A DNA stretch of 14,053 nucleotides, taken from contig CAZXYF010000072.1 in NCBI GenBank assembly GCA_964644705.1, positions 1 through 14,053 of the forward strand, given 5' to 3'. This document shows positions 1 to 7,823 of this stretch, piece after piece. Position 1 is the stretch's first letter; each line of letters begins with the position of its first letter. Below the pieces are notes generated by a model. That model saw nothing but the letters and a program-made list of their open reading frames with translations. It was not told the DNA's origin and did no database searches. Source of the stretch: CAZXYF01 sp964644705 (GTDB lineage: Bacteria > Planctomycetota > Brocadiia > SM23-32). A program made the translations under genes and the position numbers.

Positions 1-298
1 AAACGGCCGACAAAGGCCATGGACGAAGGGGCTCGACGATGGCTCCAGCGCCCTGCCGAAAGGGGCTATCGTTTGGCTTGGTACGCCTGCTGTAGTGCAC
101 AGGTATGCCCTACCCGGACAAGCCCGGCAAGCAGGGCATCACAAAACGCACGTGGTTCACTGAATATTTCCGACCCGATGCCCGGCAACAACGCGATTGA
201 TGCATCTTAACAACTTGAAAAATAAGCCCCAATGCAACATCCTACTCACTTCAAACACGTGGTCCACCCGGGCCGCAAAAACGTCAGTTCTATCGGGG
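1..298. other. Upstream region without a convincing gene
   Basis: I see no supportable gene here. One plus-strand frame stays open from base 1 to 210, but its translation is rich in Arg, Ala, Ser and Cys, with no recognisable domain and no SD at its first ATG (19). It could in principle be the tail of a gene entering from the left, but nothing supports that. The only texture is several short GC-rich inverted words, such as GCCCT/AGGGC around 106-138. I found no tRNA-like or terminator-like structure. The segment presumably holds the promoter of the E1 operon, but I could not find a good -35/-10 pair. Confidence 0.4.
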
Positions 299-307
299 AT
301 GCTGCAG

Positions 308-1291
308 ATGTGCGATTTCGACACCAATTTGACCACGCCGGAGGAGCGCTACAGGATGATGCTCCTCATCAGGCGTTTTGAAACCAGAATTGAACAGCTT
401 TTCGAACAGGGCCGGATTACGGGAACGGCTCATCTGTGCATCGGACAGGAGGCCGCCGCCGTCGGATCGGTGGCCGCTTCGCGATCCAATGACCCCATCG
501 TGAGCAGCCATCGCGGGCATGGCCATTTCCTGGCTCGCACCGGCGCCCCGGGGGCCCTGATGGCGGAGATGCTCGGCAAATCCACCGGCCCCTGCAAAGG
601 TCGTGGAGGATCGCAGCATTTATGCGATGTCAATTCCTTTTTTTACGGCACCAATGGAATCACCGGGGGAGGCATCCCCACCGCCACCGGCCTCGGACTC
701 CGGCAGACCAAAAACGATACCGATCGTGCCATTCTGTGCTTCTTCGGCGATGGCGCCACCAACCAGGGCACTTTCCACGAAAGCCTCAACATGGCCAGTA
801 TCTGGGACCTGCCCGTTGTCTATATCTGTGAGAACAATCTGTATGCCATGAGCACCTCCGTGGAAGATAGCATGGAGGTGGAACACGTCGCCGATCGGGC
901 CGATGCCTACTCCATGCCGGGCGTCTCGGTGGATGGTATGGACCCGGACGCCGTCCGCAATGCCGTCACCATCGCACTGGAACGGGCCCGCGGGGGCGAT
1001 GGCCCCACACTGATTGAAGCGCGTTGCTATCGCTTCTGCGGTCACTCCAAAAGCGACGGACTTGTTTACCGAACCCGGGAGGAGGAAAAATGCTGGGAAG
1101 CGGTTGATCCGATTCGGGTGGAGCGAACGCGCCTGCGCAAAGCCGGCATCCCCGAAGACACCCTGGACCAGTGGGGTGCATCGGCGGAAGATGTCATCGA
1201 CCGGGCATATGCAGCGGCACAGGATGCTCCCACTCCTGACCGCCAGGAAGTCATCGTGTCACCTTATCGCGAGACGGACACCGCATCATGA
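308..1291 (+). CDS. pdhA: TPP-dependent 2-oxoacid (pyruvate/acetoin) dehydrogenase E1, alpha subunit
   Basis: This is the alpha subunit of the alpha2beta2 E1 component. It decarboxylates a 2-oxoacid on thiamine diphosphate and passes the acyl group to a lipoyl-E2 in the cytoplasm. The product is 327 residues from this start, normal for the family. Visible family signatures are the N-terminal IRRFE segment, SSHRGHGH (about 66-73), GRGGSQH (about 98-104), GTNGITGGGIP (about 114-124) and the TPP/Mg motif. That motif begins with GDG at 147-149 and closes with NN at 176-177. The GHSKSD segment near the C-terminus is also typical. The frame is open from an ATG at 197, but residues before 308 are not family-like. 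A weak GGGG lies 9 bases before the ATG at 308; ATG 299 is a second option. It overlaps the beta gene by 4 bp. Sequence alone cannot separate pyruvate from acetoin or branched-chain substrates; the family assignment is firm. Confidence 0.9.
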   Translation: MCDFDTNLTTPEERYRMMLLIRRFETRIEQLFEQGRITGTAHLCIGQEAAAVGSVAASRSNDPIVSSHRGHGHFLARTGAPGALMAEMLGKSTGPCKGRGGSQHLCDVNSFFYGTNGITGGGIPTATGLGLRQTKNDTDRAILCFFGDGATNQGTFHESLNMASIWDLPVVYICENNLYAMSTSVEDSMEVEHVADRADAYSMPGVSVDGMDPDAVRNAVTIALERARGGDGPTLIEARCYRFCGHSKSDGLVYRTREEEKCWEAVDPIRVERTRLRKAGIPEDTLDQWGASAEDVIDRAYAAAQDAPTPDRQEVIVSPYRETDTAS

Positions 1292-2274
1292 ATCAACCCA
1301 CCCCCCAAAATTATCGCAGCGAAATATACGACGCCCTCCGCACGGAAATGGCGGCGCACCCGGCCACCCTCTTTATCGGTGAAGATGTCCGGGAATACGG
1401 GGGAGCTTTCGCCGTGACCCAGGATCTCCACGAACGGTTCCCCGATCGGGTCATCAACGCTCCCATCAGCGAAAACAGCTACATCGGCGTCGCCGTGGGC
1501 GCGGCTCTGGATGGTGATCCGGTGATTGCGGAGATCATGTTCATGGATTTCATCGCCCTGGCCATGGATCAGATCGTGAACCATGCGGCGAAGATGAACT
1601 ACATGTATGCCGATCAGCTCTCGGTCCCGCTGGTCATTCGCACGCCTTACGGCGGATACCGCGGCTACGGACCGAGCCACAGCCAGACGCTGGCCAGCTG
1701 GTTCATGAGCGTGCCCGGCCTGAAGGTGGTCGCGCCCTCCGCCCCCGCCCATACCCGCAATCTGTTGCGACAGAGCATCCACGATGAGAATCCCGTTCTG
1801 TTTCTGGAACACAAACGGCTCTACGACGAACGCCTGGAGAACGGAACGGACGACCGCCAGCAACTCCCTCTTGGCCGTGCACGCACGATCCGCTCGGGGG
1901 AGGATGTCTCCATCATCACCTATGGCCTCACCGTCAAACTCGCCCGGCGCGCCGCCCGGGTTCTGGAGGACCAGGGAATAAACGCGGAGATCATCGATCT
2001 GGTGACCCTGAAACCCTACGACCGGGACAGCATCGCTGAATCCGTGCAGAAAACCGGGAAAGCGGTCGTGCTGGAGGAGGGAGTCGAAACCGGTGGTGTG
2101 GGAGCGGAAATCTGCTCATTCATCGCCGAAAACTGCCTGTGGGATCTGGACGGACAACTGGTACGCGTGGGGGCCAGAGACCTGCCCATCCCCTGCTCCC
2201 CGGAAGCCGAAAAAATGGTCCTGCCGGGCGTCCAGGACGTAGTCCAGGCCGCCAGAAAGACCGTCAGCGTATGA
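1288..2274 (+). CDS. pdhB: TPP-dependent 2-oxoacid dehydrogenase E1, beta subunit
   Basis: This is the beta subunit partner of the preceding alpha subunit and completes the TPP site at the subunit interface. It is 328 residues, standard length. Landmarks run in order: GEDVREYGG (31-39), the PISEN segment with the TPP-contacting Glu at about 62, and MFMDF with DQIVNHAAK. These are followed by YGGYRGYGPSHSQ, the C-terminal transketolase domain (SIITYG, LKPYD, VLEEG), and the terminal DLPIPCSPEAEK stretch that matches the usual TPIPYSP-type ending. The start ATG overlaps the alpha stop in ATGA and no independent SD is evident, so translation is probably coupled. No E2 (lipoyl acyltransferase) or E3 gene follows. 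The next gene is convergent, so this operon carries E1 alone on its downstream side. Substrate is inferred; pyruvate is most likely. Confidence 0.92.
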   Translation: MNQPTPQNYRSEIYDALRTEMAAHPATLFIGEDVREYGGAFAVTQDLHERFPDRVINAPISENSYIGVAVGAALDGDPVIAEIMFMDFIALAMDQIVNHAAKMNYMYADQLSVPLVIRTPYGGYRGYGPSHSQTLASWFMSVPGLKVVAPSAPAHTRNLLRQSIHDENPVLFLEHKRLYDERLENGTDDRQQLPLGRARTIRSGEDVSIITYGLTVKLARRAARVLEDQGINAEIIDLVTLKPYDRDSIAESVQKTGKAVVLEEGVETGGVGAEICSFIAENCLWDLDGQLVRVGARDLPIPCSPEAEKMVLPGVQDVVQAARKTVSV

Positions 2275-2316
2275 GATGACCGCTCCACCTCTCGCACCAT
2301 CAGTTCTCCTGACACC

Positions 2317-2347
2317 GGTCGGCGGATCGATGAAGATCCGGACGACC
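2317..2347. terminator. GC-rich hairpin between convergent operons (possible bidirectional terminator)
   Basis: Arms GGTCG (2317-2321) and CGGATC (2323-2328) pair with GATCCG (2335-2340) and CGACC (2343-2347), around a 6-base loop and a small internal loop. It lies 43 bases after the E1-beta stop and 104 bases after the minus-strand metallopeptidase stop. No T-run follows on either strand, so it is not a canonical intrinsic terminator. A role in ending or stabilising the two converging transcripts is inferred from position alone. Confidence 0.4.
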
Positions 2348-2450
2348 GCGCGATCTCAATAATGGCTCCAGCTTCCCGCCCACGAACGGAGCTGTTCTCA
2401 CAGCTGGTCCACTGACGACTGGTGAAATGTCCGGGAAACGGAAAGGAATA

Positions 2451-4079
2451 TTACTCTCGCAGCCAGTTGTAAATTTCCTTCAGCACCTTCTGTTCGCGCT
2501 GCAGTTTACCCTCTTCGTCCTTCTCCCGGTAAATCCGTATGAGCATCCGGTGGGGACGGGGATCAAAGGGGTTGATGTCGATCACCGTTCGCAAATCCTC
2601 CACCGCCGCCTCCGTCGCCCCCTGCTGGCGATGGATACGGGCGCGAGTCAGGTAAAGCGGGAGGTAGTCCGGATAATATTTGCCCACTTCCGACAGGGTC
2701 GTTTCCGCCGGCGTGATCTGATCGCTGCGCATCAGCACGCGGGCCAGCTCCACGCGCAGATCGGGCGAGATCTTATCCGAGCGCTGAAGCGCCTTTCGAT
2801 ACTCTTTCACCGCGCCCCCCGGACGCTGAGCGTCACGTAGCATGTCGCCGAGTCGTATGTATTTCTGAGCATCCTCCGGCACGCTCCCGGACATACGTTC
2901 CTCTCGGGCAGTGTTGTCCCGTTTTTCCGTCAGCTTACGCGGCAGAACCCGCAGGCCCGGGATGGGATCCAGCGAGACGTCGTTCAGCCAGTTTTTCCAT
3001 CGACCGAACATCTTGTCGGTGCTGCCGCCGGCCACTTCACTCAATGCACTGCCCACTGTTTTGCCCGATTCAATACGACCGATCAATTCTCCGAGACTTT
3101 CCACGCCATGTTCGGCGTTCAAATAATGGATGAAACTCACCACCTCCGCATACGCCAGCGCCACCTCGTGGGAACTGTCGAGTTTGACCAGCGATATGGC
3201 CATGTCCTCAAACGGTATAAACTGGTCCGTCTTCCGCGCCTCGGCCAACAGGGTGGACTGCATGGGAGTCAGTTGATTGGATGCACCGCCCTGCCGCCAG
3301 AGCGTCTCACTGTATTTGGCAATCCCCTCGTGCAACCAGACCGGAATGTCGTGTCCCGTTTTGCGGATCAAAACGTAGTGGGTGAGCTCGTGCGCCAGCG
3401 TGTCGGCCCACCGATAACCCCGCAGATACAGCCGTGGACTGGTGATCATTATGCGATTAAATTTGCAGATCGCCACCGCTCCGCTGGTCTTAATTTCTTT
3501 CATCGACAACGTCGTAGCCGTCGAGAAACTCTTCACATCCGGATATATCTCCACCCGGATTTTCGCCCGACCCGGTTTCCAGTCGAGATGTTTGGACAGA
3601 GAGATAAGGGACCTCTTCAGCACGGGGAATGCATAATCGGTGATAACGCCATCGATGGAGCGGGCATAGCTGATTGCGAAACGCCCACTTTCTATCGTTT
3701 TAAACGACTTGTGCAGCTCCTTCAGCTCCCCAATAATCTTCGCCAGATTTTCGGGCGGTTCGCCCCCCAGTTCCCTGATCTTTTTCAACTTCTTCCGGCA
3801 CACCGCGTAACGTCCGCTTATGAAATCCGCCCGGGCCGCCACTTTATAGACAAACGGGGACTGCGGGTACCGCTGCATGAGCTGTTTTGCCGCCTCCCGC
3901 GCACGGGGCGCGTTCCAGCGGTCCACCGCCCGCCGTCCCTCCGCCAGCAGAGCCCGGTCAGCCGCCGGAATCGATCCCGCATCCTCACCCAACCCCACCG
4001 CAGCGAACGGACCGGATCCGAGACACAGGATCACCACGGTCAGATAACACAGCAATCGCTGCCGGCTGATAACAGTCAC
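2451..4079 (-). CDS. Exported peptidase-MA-like (HExxH gluzincin-type) protein with C-terminal TPRs
   Basis: This 542-residue protein has an N-terminal signal sequence: positive residues at 6-8, a hydrophobic core at about 9-21, then small residues. No lipobox is present, so it is likely periplasmic or extracytoplasmic. A helical, TPR-like stretch covers about 45-125. A metallopeptidase-like domain follows, with HELTH at 230-234 and a downstream WLHEGIAKY segment placing Glu251 as a plausible third zinc ligand. This is the HExxH...E layout of peptidase-MA-type gluzincins. TPR-like repeats occupy about 400-515. The GTG start overlaps the previous gene's stop as GTGA, and GAGGAG sits 8 bases upstream inside that gene, indicating coupled translation. 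Substrate is unknown. All zinc and catalytic residues are present, so activity is plausible. The partnership with the DUF4175-like membrane protein rests on operon structure only. Confidence 0.78.
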   Translation of the reverse strand: MTVISRQRLLCYLTVVILCLGSGPFAAVGLGEDAGSIPAADRALLAEGRRAVDRWNAPRAREAAKQLMQRYPQSPFVYKVAARADFISGRYAVCRKKLKKIRELGGEPPENLAKIIGELKELHKSFKTIESGRFAISYARSIDGVITDYAFPVLKRSLISLSKHLDWKPGRAKIRVEIYPDVKSFSTATTLSMKEIKTSGAVAICKFNRIMITSPRLYLRGYRWADTLAHELTHYVLIRKTGHDIPVWLHEGIAKYSETLWRQGGASNQLTPMQSTLLAEARKTDQFIPFEDMAISLVKLDSSHEVALAYAEVVSFIHYLNAEHGVESLGELIGRIESGKTVGSALSEVAGGSTDKMFGRWKNWLNDVSLDPIPGLRVLPRKLTEKRDNTAREERMSGSVPEDAQKYIRLGDMLRDAQRPGGAVKEYRKALQRSDKISPDLRVELARVLMRSDQITPAETTLSEVGKYYPDYLPLYLTRARIHRQQGATEAAVEDLRTVIDINPFDPRPHRMLIRIYREKDEEGKLQREQKVLKEIYNWLRE

Positions 4080-7000
4080 TGTACCAGCTCCTCATAATAT
4101 TCCTGATTCGAGTCACGATAGAGATCCGGAAGGCCGCCCTCCAGAATGCGTTTGATCTCCCGGCGGAAATCCTCCGTTCCCCTGGGAGTGGTCGTTTCGG
4201 GAATACGGACGCGTCCGCCCGCCCTTCCCCTTCGACCTCCCTGCTCGGGCATTGCCGCCCGACGCCCCTGCATCTGTTGTTTCATCTGCTGCATGGCCTT
4301 GCCGGTTTTACCCTGTGCTTTCTGGAGCGCCTCCAGGGCCTTTTTCTGGTGCTGATGAGCCTTCCCGACTTTCTTACCGGACAGATCATCCGCGGCATTC
4401 TTCATCTCACCGCGTGCCCGCTGCGTCCTTTTGGTGATGGAGCTTCGCATTGATTCCCCGGCTTTCTTCATCACTTTCTGCAGTTTCGCCCCCACCTGTT
4501 TCTGTCGCTGCTGAAGGTTGTCCATCTTTTTGCGGGCGGCCCGTTTTCTTTGTTGTTGCTGCATTCTCTTTTTCAGTTTATCCAACAAATCCTTCAGCTC
4601 ACTCTCTATCCTGCCCCCTTTTTGCAGGCTGTCGTTCATCCGATCCACCTTTTTCTCGGATATGCGCCCGTTCCGCAGGATACGCCTATACGTTTTCATC
4701 CTCCGGTTCAGCACCGACACACGGTCAAGTGACTTCTGGATACGCCGGTTTTTGAGCATTTTTTGCAGTTTCCCAGCGCCCTCGATCGCCTGCGGCAAAT
4801 CTTCCCCCACACGGGTCGCGGCATCGGCCCCGGGAATGTGGCTCATTTTCCGGTAAATTTTCTGCAGCTTACGGCGCGTGGCATCGTCCACCGTCACCGA
4901 AGCAGCATCGGACGGCCGTGAAGACCGTGATCTGGCCATTTCATCGAGAGTTGAACGCAATTGGTTCCGCAGTTTCCTGTATTTATCCAGCCCCGGAAGG
5001 TTCCCCAGATCTTTGCGCAACGACTCGAGCTCGTTTTCAATTTCCCGCGCCCGACGGATATTACGTTCTATGCGTTGATTCATCATTTTCCGCATTTGTT
5101 TGCGGGCGGTCTCCCGCATTTCCTCCTGTGCCGCCGCGGTATCCCGAGCAACTTTGGATTGCATTTGGCGCACCTCCTGGAATCCCTGGTTGAGCTCACG
5201 CATTTTTTTCATCCGGGGGCCCAACCGATTTTTTGCAAGACGTTTTCCGGTCTGGTCGAGCGAGGACAGCATCTGATCCAGCTGTTTCTGCAGACGTTGA
5301 GCTTCCGTCATCGCTCCCTGCATCTGGCCGCTTTGCGCCATCTTCTTCAACTTTTCCAGAGCCGAAGTCACCTCTTCCCTGTTCTCGGCACTTTCCAGTG
5401 CGTCGGGATTGAAAAACCCCCGCTCAAGTCGGCGGACCGTTTTGGCCATCTGGCGTCGCAACCGCTTCATCATCCGTTGCATACTCTCGATTTTGCTCTT
5501 CAACCGGGCTTTCTCCTTCTCGCCCAGCTTCCCTCTGCGCATTTTCTTCAACATTTTACGGAGCGATTTCTGCATTTTCTTCAACCTTTTCGCCATCCGT
5601 CGCACCGCACGCATATGATCCATCTGGAGGAGATCATCCAGTCGGAGCACATCCTCCTCCATCCGCGGGACGGCCCATTCCGCCGCCGCAACGGTATCTT
5701 CCCAGCGACGCGTGAGCAGGGCAGCTTTGTTTTTGCCGCCCAGAATCCTATCCGATTCCTCCTCTCGACGTTTCAACATCTCTTTCAGCGCGTCAAACAT
5801 ACCCCCGTCCGCCAATGGGTCATCCTTCATCTTTTCGACCACCTTACGATTTGCAGTCAGAACTTTCAGCAGCTCGCGTCTCAGCCGCCGTCGCACCTCC
5901 GATACGCTCTTTTTGTTCCCGAGGGTGAGTTCAGTACCCAGCAGCCTCACCATGTTCCGCAGTAATTTCTCCTGGCGGGCCAGCAGACGGGCGTGCTGCA
6001 TCTCATCAGTGAGCGACTTGATGGTGATGCCGCGACTGTACGAAGTTTTTGGGCCGGAGATGTTGTCCGCATCGCGGGCACCAATTCGAAAACTGCTTTT
6101 GCCGGTCGTTCGGAGTATTTCCGCGGGCACCACCCACTCATACGTGCCCGAGGCCCGAGTTTTCGACCCACCGAATGATCGAATCATCCGGGTTTTCATT
6201 TCTCCACTGTACCGAAATTCCAGAAAAATCTCGCTGAGCCCAAAATCGTCCGACCCCCGGAACCGTATGCGGACTGCATCGCCCCCCTCAAGATCCAGCA
6301 CGTCATCCTCTCCCGGCTGCGGTATCACGCGATCAATATGGATCTCCGGCGCCGCATCCTTGACGATATTGATTTCATGCTCGGCCGTCCGTCGAGGGCT
6401 CGATCCAGCATCCTCGATATAGTAAGTGCCGCCGTCCAGAACACTGAATTCCACTTCAAATTGGGCGTCATCCCTTAATTGTAGCGCCCCGGCATTCTGC
6501 CCGTTCATCACCAGCCGCGCTCCCGCCACCTCCGGTTGCAACTTCCCGGTTAATCGGACGCGAGTTCCCGCCGGAACCACCAGTGTGCCATCCTCGCCCT
6601 CGATGTTTTTGGGGCTGCGGCCAAGATAATCCGGATAATAATAAGTTACCTCCAGATCTCTCATCTGCAGGCCGGCCATTTTACCAGCGGTGCTGCCCAC
6701 CTGAGAAATATGTCCACGCAAACGAACAAAACTTGTCTCAAAGCTTTTCGGGGCAATCAATGCATACGTCAGCAGGAGAGCCAGCAGAAGGGCGCATCCG
6801 CCCAATGACCGGAACACCGGAATTTCCTGGACCGTCACCTGTGAAGATATGCCCCGCATCTCCTCCGCCGCCCGTTGAAGATAGCCCTCCGCCAGCGAAC
6901 CGGAGAAACGATCAGAATCCTCGCTTGCTCGTCGTTCAAGCTGAACGGAATTGATGGGGGCATCCTCCAGTTCGGGCATCTCGCGCTGAATAAGCAGCGC

Positions 7001-7276
7001 AACCTGTTCGTCGGTCCGGTACCGATGGCGCGGTCGGATTCCAAAAAACCAGTAAGTGATGCCCACCAGCGCCGCCAGAATCGTCCAGTAAACGGAAGGG
7101 ATCCGGGCAATTTGCGGCACGAGCTGGGCGGCAAGGATTCCAACGAGAAGATACGACAACCCCACAACAGCCGCCATGCAGAAGCCATGCCATCGGAGAA
7201 GGGTACACACCTGGCCCCTTACCTCATCAATCACCCGATGAAGCTCTTCGGTGTCTGTTTTGCCGGTCTCCGCCAC
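4076..7276 (-). CDS. DUF4175-like large membrane-anchored coiled-coil protein
   Basis: This is a 1066-residue protein of unknown function. Hydrophobic segments at about 31-52 and 62-80, and a third at about 156-176, give three membrane helices near the N-terminus. Next come beta-rich extracytoplasmic-type domains (about 205-420). These contain a TYYYPDYLGRSP motif and a GSDDFGLSEIFLEFRY segment, both typical of DUF4175-type proteins. From about 425 to 1010 the chain is almost wholly charged, rich in Lys, Arg, Met and Gln, and predicted coiled coil. It ends in a Gly/Arg-rich linker and an acidic tail. The start is GTG at 7276, preceded 6 bases upstream by a near-perfect GGAGGTAA SD, and a strong promoter lies upstream. 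It is first in an operon with the metallopeptidase-like gene. In related phyla such genes often sit with MoxR/DUF58/VWA genes, which are absent here. A role in cell-envelope organisation is inference. Confidence 0.75.
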   Translation of the reverse strand: MAETGKTDTEELHRVIDEVRGQVCTLLRWHGFCMAAVVGLSYLLVGILAAQLVPQIARIPSVYWTILAALVGITYWFFGIRPRHRYRTDEQVALLIQREMPELEDAPINSVQLERRASEDSDRFSGSLAEGYLQRAAEEMRGISSQVTVQEIPVFRSLGGCALLLALLLTYALIAPKSFETSFVRLRGHISQVGSTAGKMAGLQMRDLEVTYYYPDYLGRSPKNIEGEDGTLVVPAGTRVRLTGKLQPEVAGARLVMNGQNAGALQLRDDAQFEVEFSVLDGGTYYIEDAGSSPRRTAEHEINIVKDAAPEIHIDRVIPQPGEDDVLDLEGGDAVRIRFRGSDDFGLSEIFLEFRYSGEMKTRMIRSFGGSKTRASGTYEWVVPAEILRTTGKSSFRIGARDADNISGPKTSYSRGITIKSLTDEMQHARLLARQEKLLRNMVRLLGTELTLGNKKSVSEVRRRLRRELLKVLTANRKVVEKMKDDPLADGGMFDALKEMLKRREEESDRILGGKNKAALLTRRWEDTVAAAEWAVPRMEEDVLRLDDLLQMDHMRAVRRMAKRLKKMQKSLRKMLKKMRRGKLGEKEKARLKSKIESMQRMMKRLRRQMAKTVRRLERGFFNPDALESAENREEVTSALEKLKKMAQSGQMQGAMTEAQRLQKQLDQMLSSLDQTGKRLAKNRLGPRMKKMRELNQGFQEVRQMQSKVARDTAAAQEEMRETARKQMRKMMNQRIERNIRRAREIENELESLRKDLGNLPGLDKYRKLRNQLRSTLDEMARSRSSRPSDAASVTVDDATRRKLQKIYRKMSHIPGADAATRVGEDLPQAIEGAGKLQKMLKNRRIQKSLDRVSVLNRRMKTYRRILRNGRISEKKVDRMNDSLQKGGRIESELKDLLDKLKKRMQQQQRKRAARKKMDNLQQRQKQVGAKLQKVMKKAGESMRSSITKRTQRARGEMKNAADDLSGKKVGKAHQHQKKALEALQKAQGKTGKAMQQMKQQMQGRRAAMPEQGGRRGRAGGRVRIPETTTPRGTEDFRREIKRILEGGLPDLYRDSNQEYYEELVQ

Positions 7277-7282
7277 GACCTG

Positions 7283-7290
7283 TTACCTCC
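7283..7290 (-). promoter_or_regulatory. Strong ribosome binding site fixing the GTG start of the DUF4175-like gene
   Basis: On the minus strand, GGAGGTAA lies 6 bases before the GTG at 7276. No competing ATG with an SD occurs nearby, so it decides the start. Confidence 0.8.
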
Positions 7291-7346
7291 AGGTCAGATG
7301 ATGCGCCACGAAAAGAATGACCGCCCCCCGCGGCCGTCTATCATTC

Positions 7347-7375
7347 ATTCTAAATGGGACGCGCCGCATTGTCTA
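7347..7375 (-). promoter_or_regulatory. Sigma-70-type promoter for the DUF4175/metallopeptidase operon
   Basis: Read on the minus strand, the -35 is TAGACA (7370-7375; 5 of 6 to TTGACA). The spacer is exactly 17 bases, and the -10 is TAGAAT (7347-7352; 5 of 6 to TATAAT). Transcription would start near 7340, giving a leader of about 64 nt before the GTG at 7276. It is the best promoter match in the window and lies between the foldback element and the operon. Function is inferred from match and position. Confidence 0.6.
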
Positions 7376-7643
7376 AAGTTGGACGGGGCCAGGCGGAGAC
7401 ATCCGAGCCCCCTGACATCGGCGAGTTTCGCAACGGTTCGCCCCTCCGGGCCTGCCCTGGAGGACCAAATGAATCGCCACGGGCTATGGTTTGAGACGCA
7501 CCTTCGGGGCTAACGGCACGACAGATGCGGTTTGTGAAATTTGCAGACTACGACGGGACCAAAGTGCTGAAACCGGAACGAACTTTATTCGGTCCGCTTA
7601 GCCCTCCACCGGCCCTCAAGCTATGTTTCTCTCCTCTGCGGGT
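7376..7643. other. Intergenic stretch between the block 2 promoter and the foldback element
   Basis: I see no gene with coding character here. Short open frames in this area have no SD and no recognisable motif. One imperfect hairpin is visible at 7443-7463 (CCTCCGGG against CCCTGGAGG, with one bulged T and a 4-base loop). It has no T-run on either side. The stretch may hold upstream regulatory sites for the minus-strand promoter at 7347-7375, but no operator could be identified. Confidence 0.4.
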
Positions 7644-7682
7644 TAGGCTCTGTCTGAAAAAGCGGATCTGGATTCGAGCGGC

Positions 7683-7768
7683 CCAATTCACCGCTGGCTT
7701 TGTCCGCCTGTATCGGCTTATCTCCACCGGATAGGCCTGCTTCGGCGTCCGCGCCAGCGGCGAATTGG
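7683..7768. repeat. Left internal hairpin arm of the foldback element
   Basis: CCAATTCACCGCTGGC (7683-7698) and GCCAGCGGCGAATTGG (7753-7768) are inverted repeats matching at 15 of 16 positions. The single mismatch becomes a G-U pair in minus-strand RNA. Nested inside is a second hairpin, GGCTTATC (7715-7722) against GATAGGCC (7730-7737), with a 7-base loop and one wobble pair. Confidence 0.7.
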
Positions 7769-7777
7769 ACTACTCCC

Positions 7778-7823
7778 GCCTCCGCGTGGGCGCCGAAGCG
7801 CCATGCTATGGCGCGCAGGAGGC
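7778..7823. repeat. Right internal hairpin arm of the foldback element
   Basis: GCCTCC (7778-7783) pairs with GGAGGC (7818-7823). It encloses a perfect 7-bp hairpin, GCGCCAT (7798-7804) against ATGGCGC (7808-7814), with the 3-base loop GCT. A competing pairing exists between GCTTCGGCG (7739-7747) and CGCCGAAGC (7791-7799). The interior could therefore switch between two folds. Confidence 0.6.

Noticed and set aside
19..210. Short open frame at the left edge as a possible upstream gene end
   Set aside because: Its composition is not protein-like, it has no SD, and no homologous motif could be recognised.
197..307. N-terminal extension of the E1 alpha subunit from ATG 197
   Set aside because: The 37 extra residues are Asn/Thr/Ser-rich and unlike any E1 alpha. 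Homology begins just after the ATG at 308.
3108..4097. 329-residue plus-strand open frame antisense to the metallopeptidase gene
   Set aside because: It is His/Arg/Pro/Gln-rich with no domain and no SD. It mirrors the codon bias of the real minus-strand gene, which has a signal peptide, HELTH and TPRs.
4961..5965. 334-residue plus-strand open frame antisense to the DUF4175-like gene
   Set aside because: It is rich in His, Leu, Phe and Gln because it is the complement of a Lys/Arg/Met/Gln coiled coil. It shows no family features and no SD.
6875..7513. 212-residue plus-strand frame over the 5' end of the DUF4175-like gene and its promoter
   Set aside because: It has no SD or motif, and covers a strong minus-strand SD and promoter.
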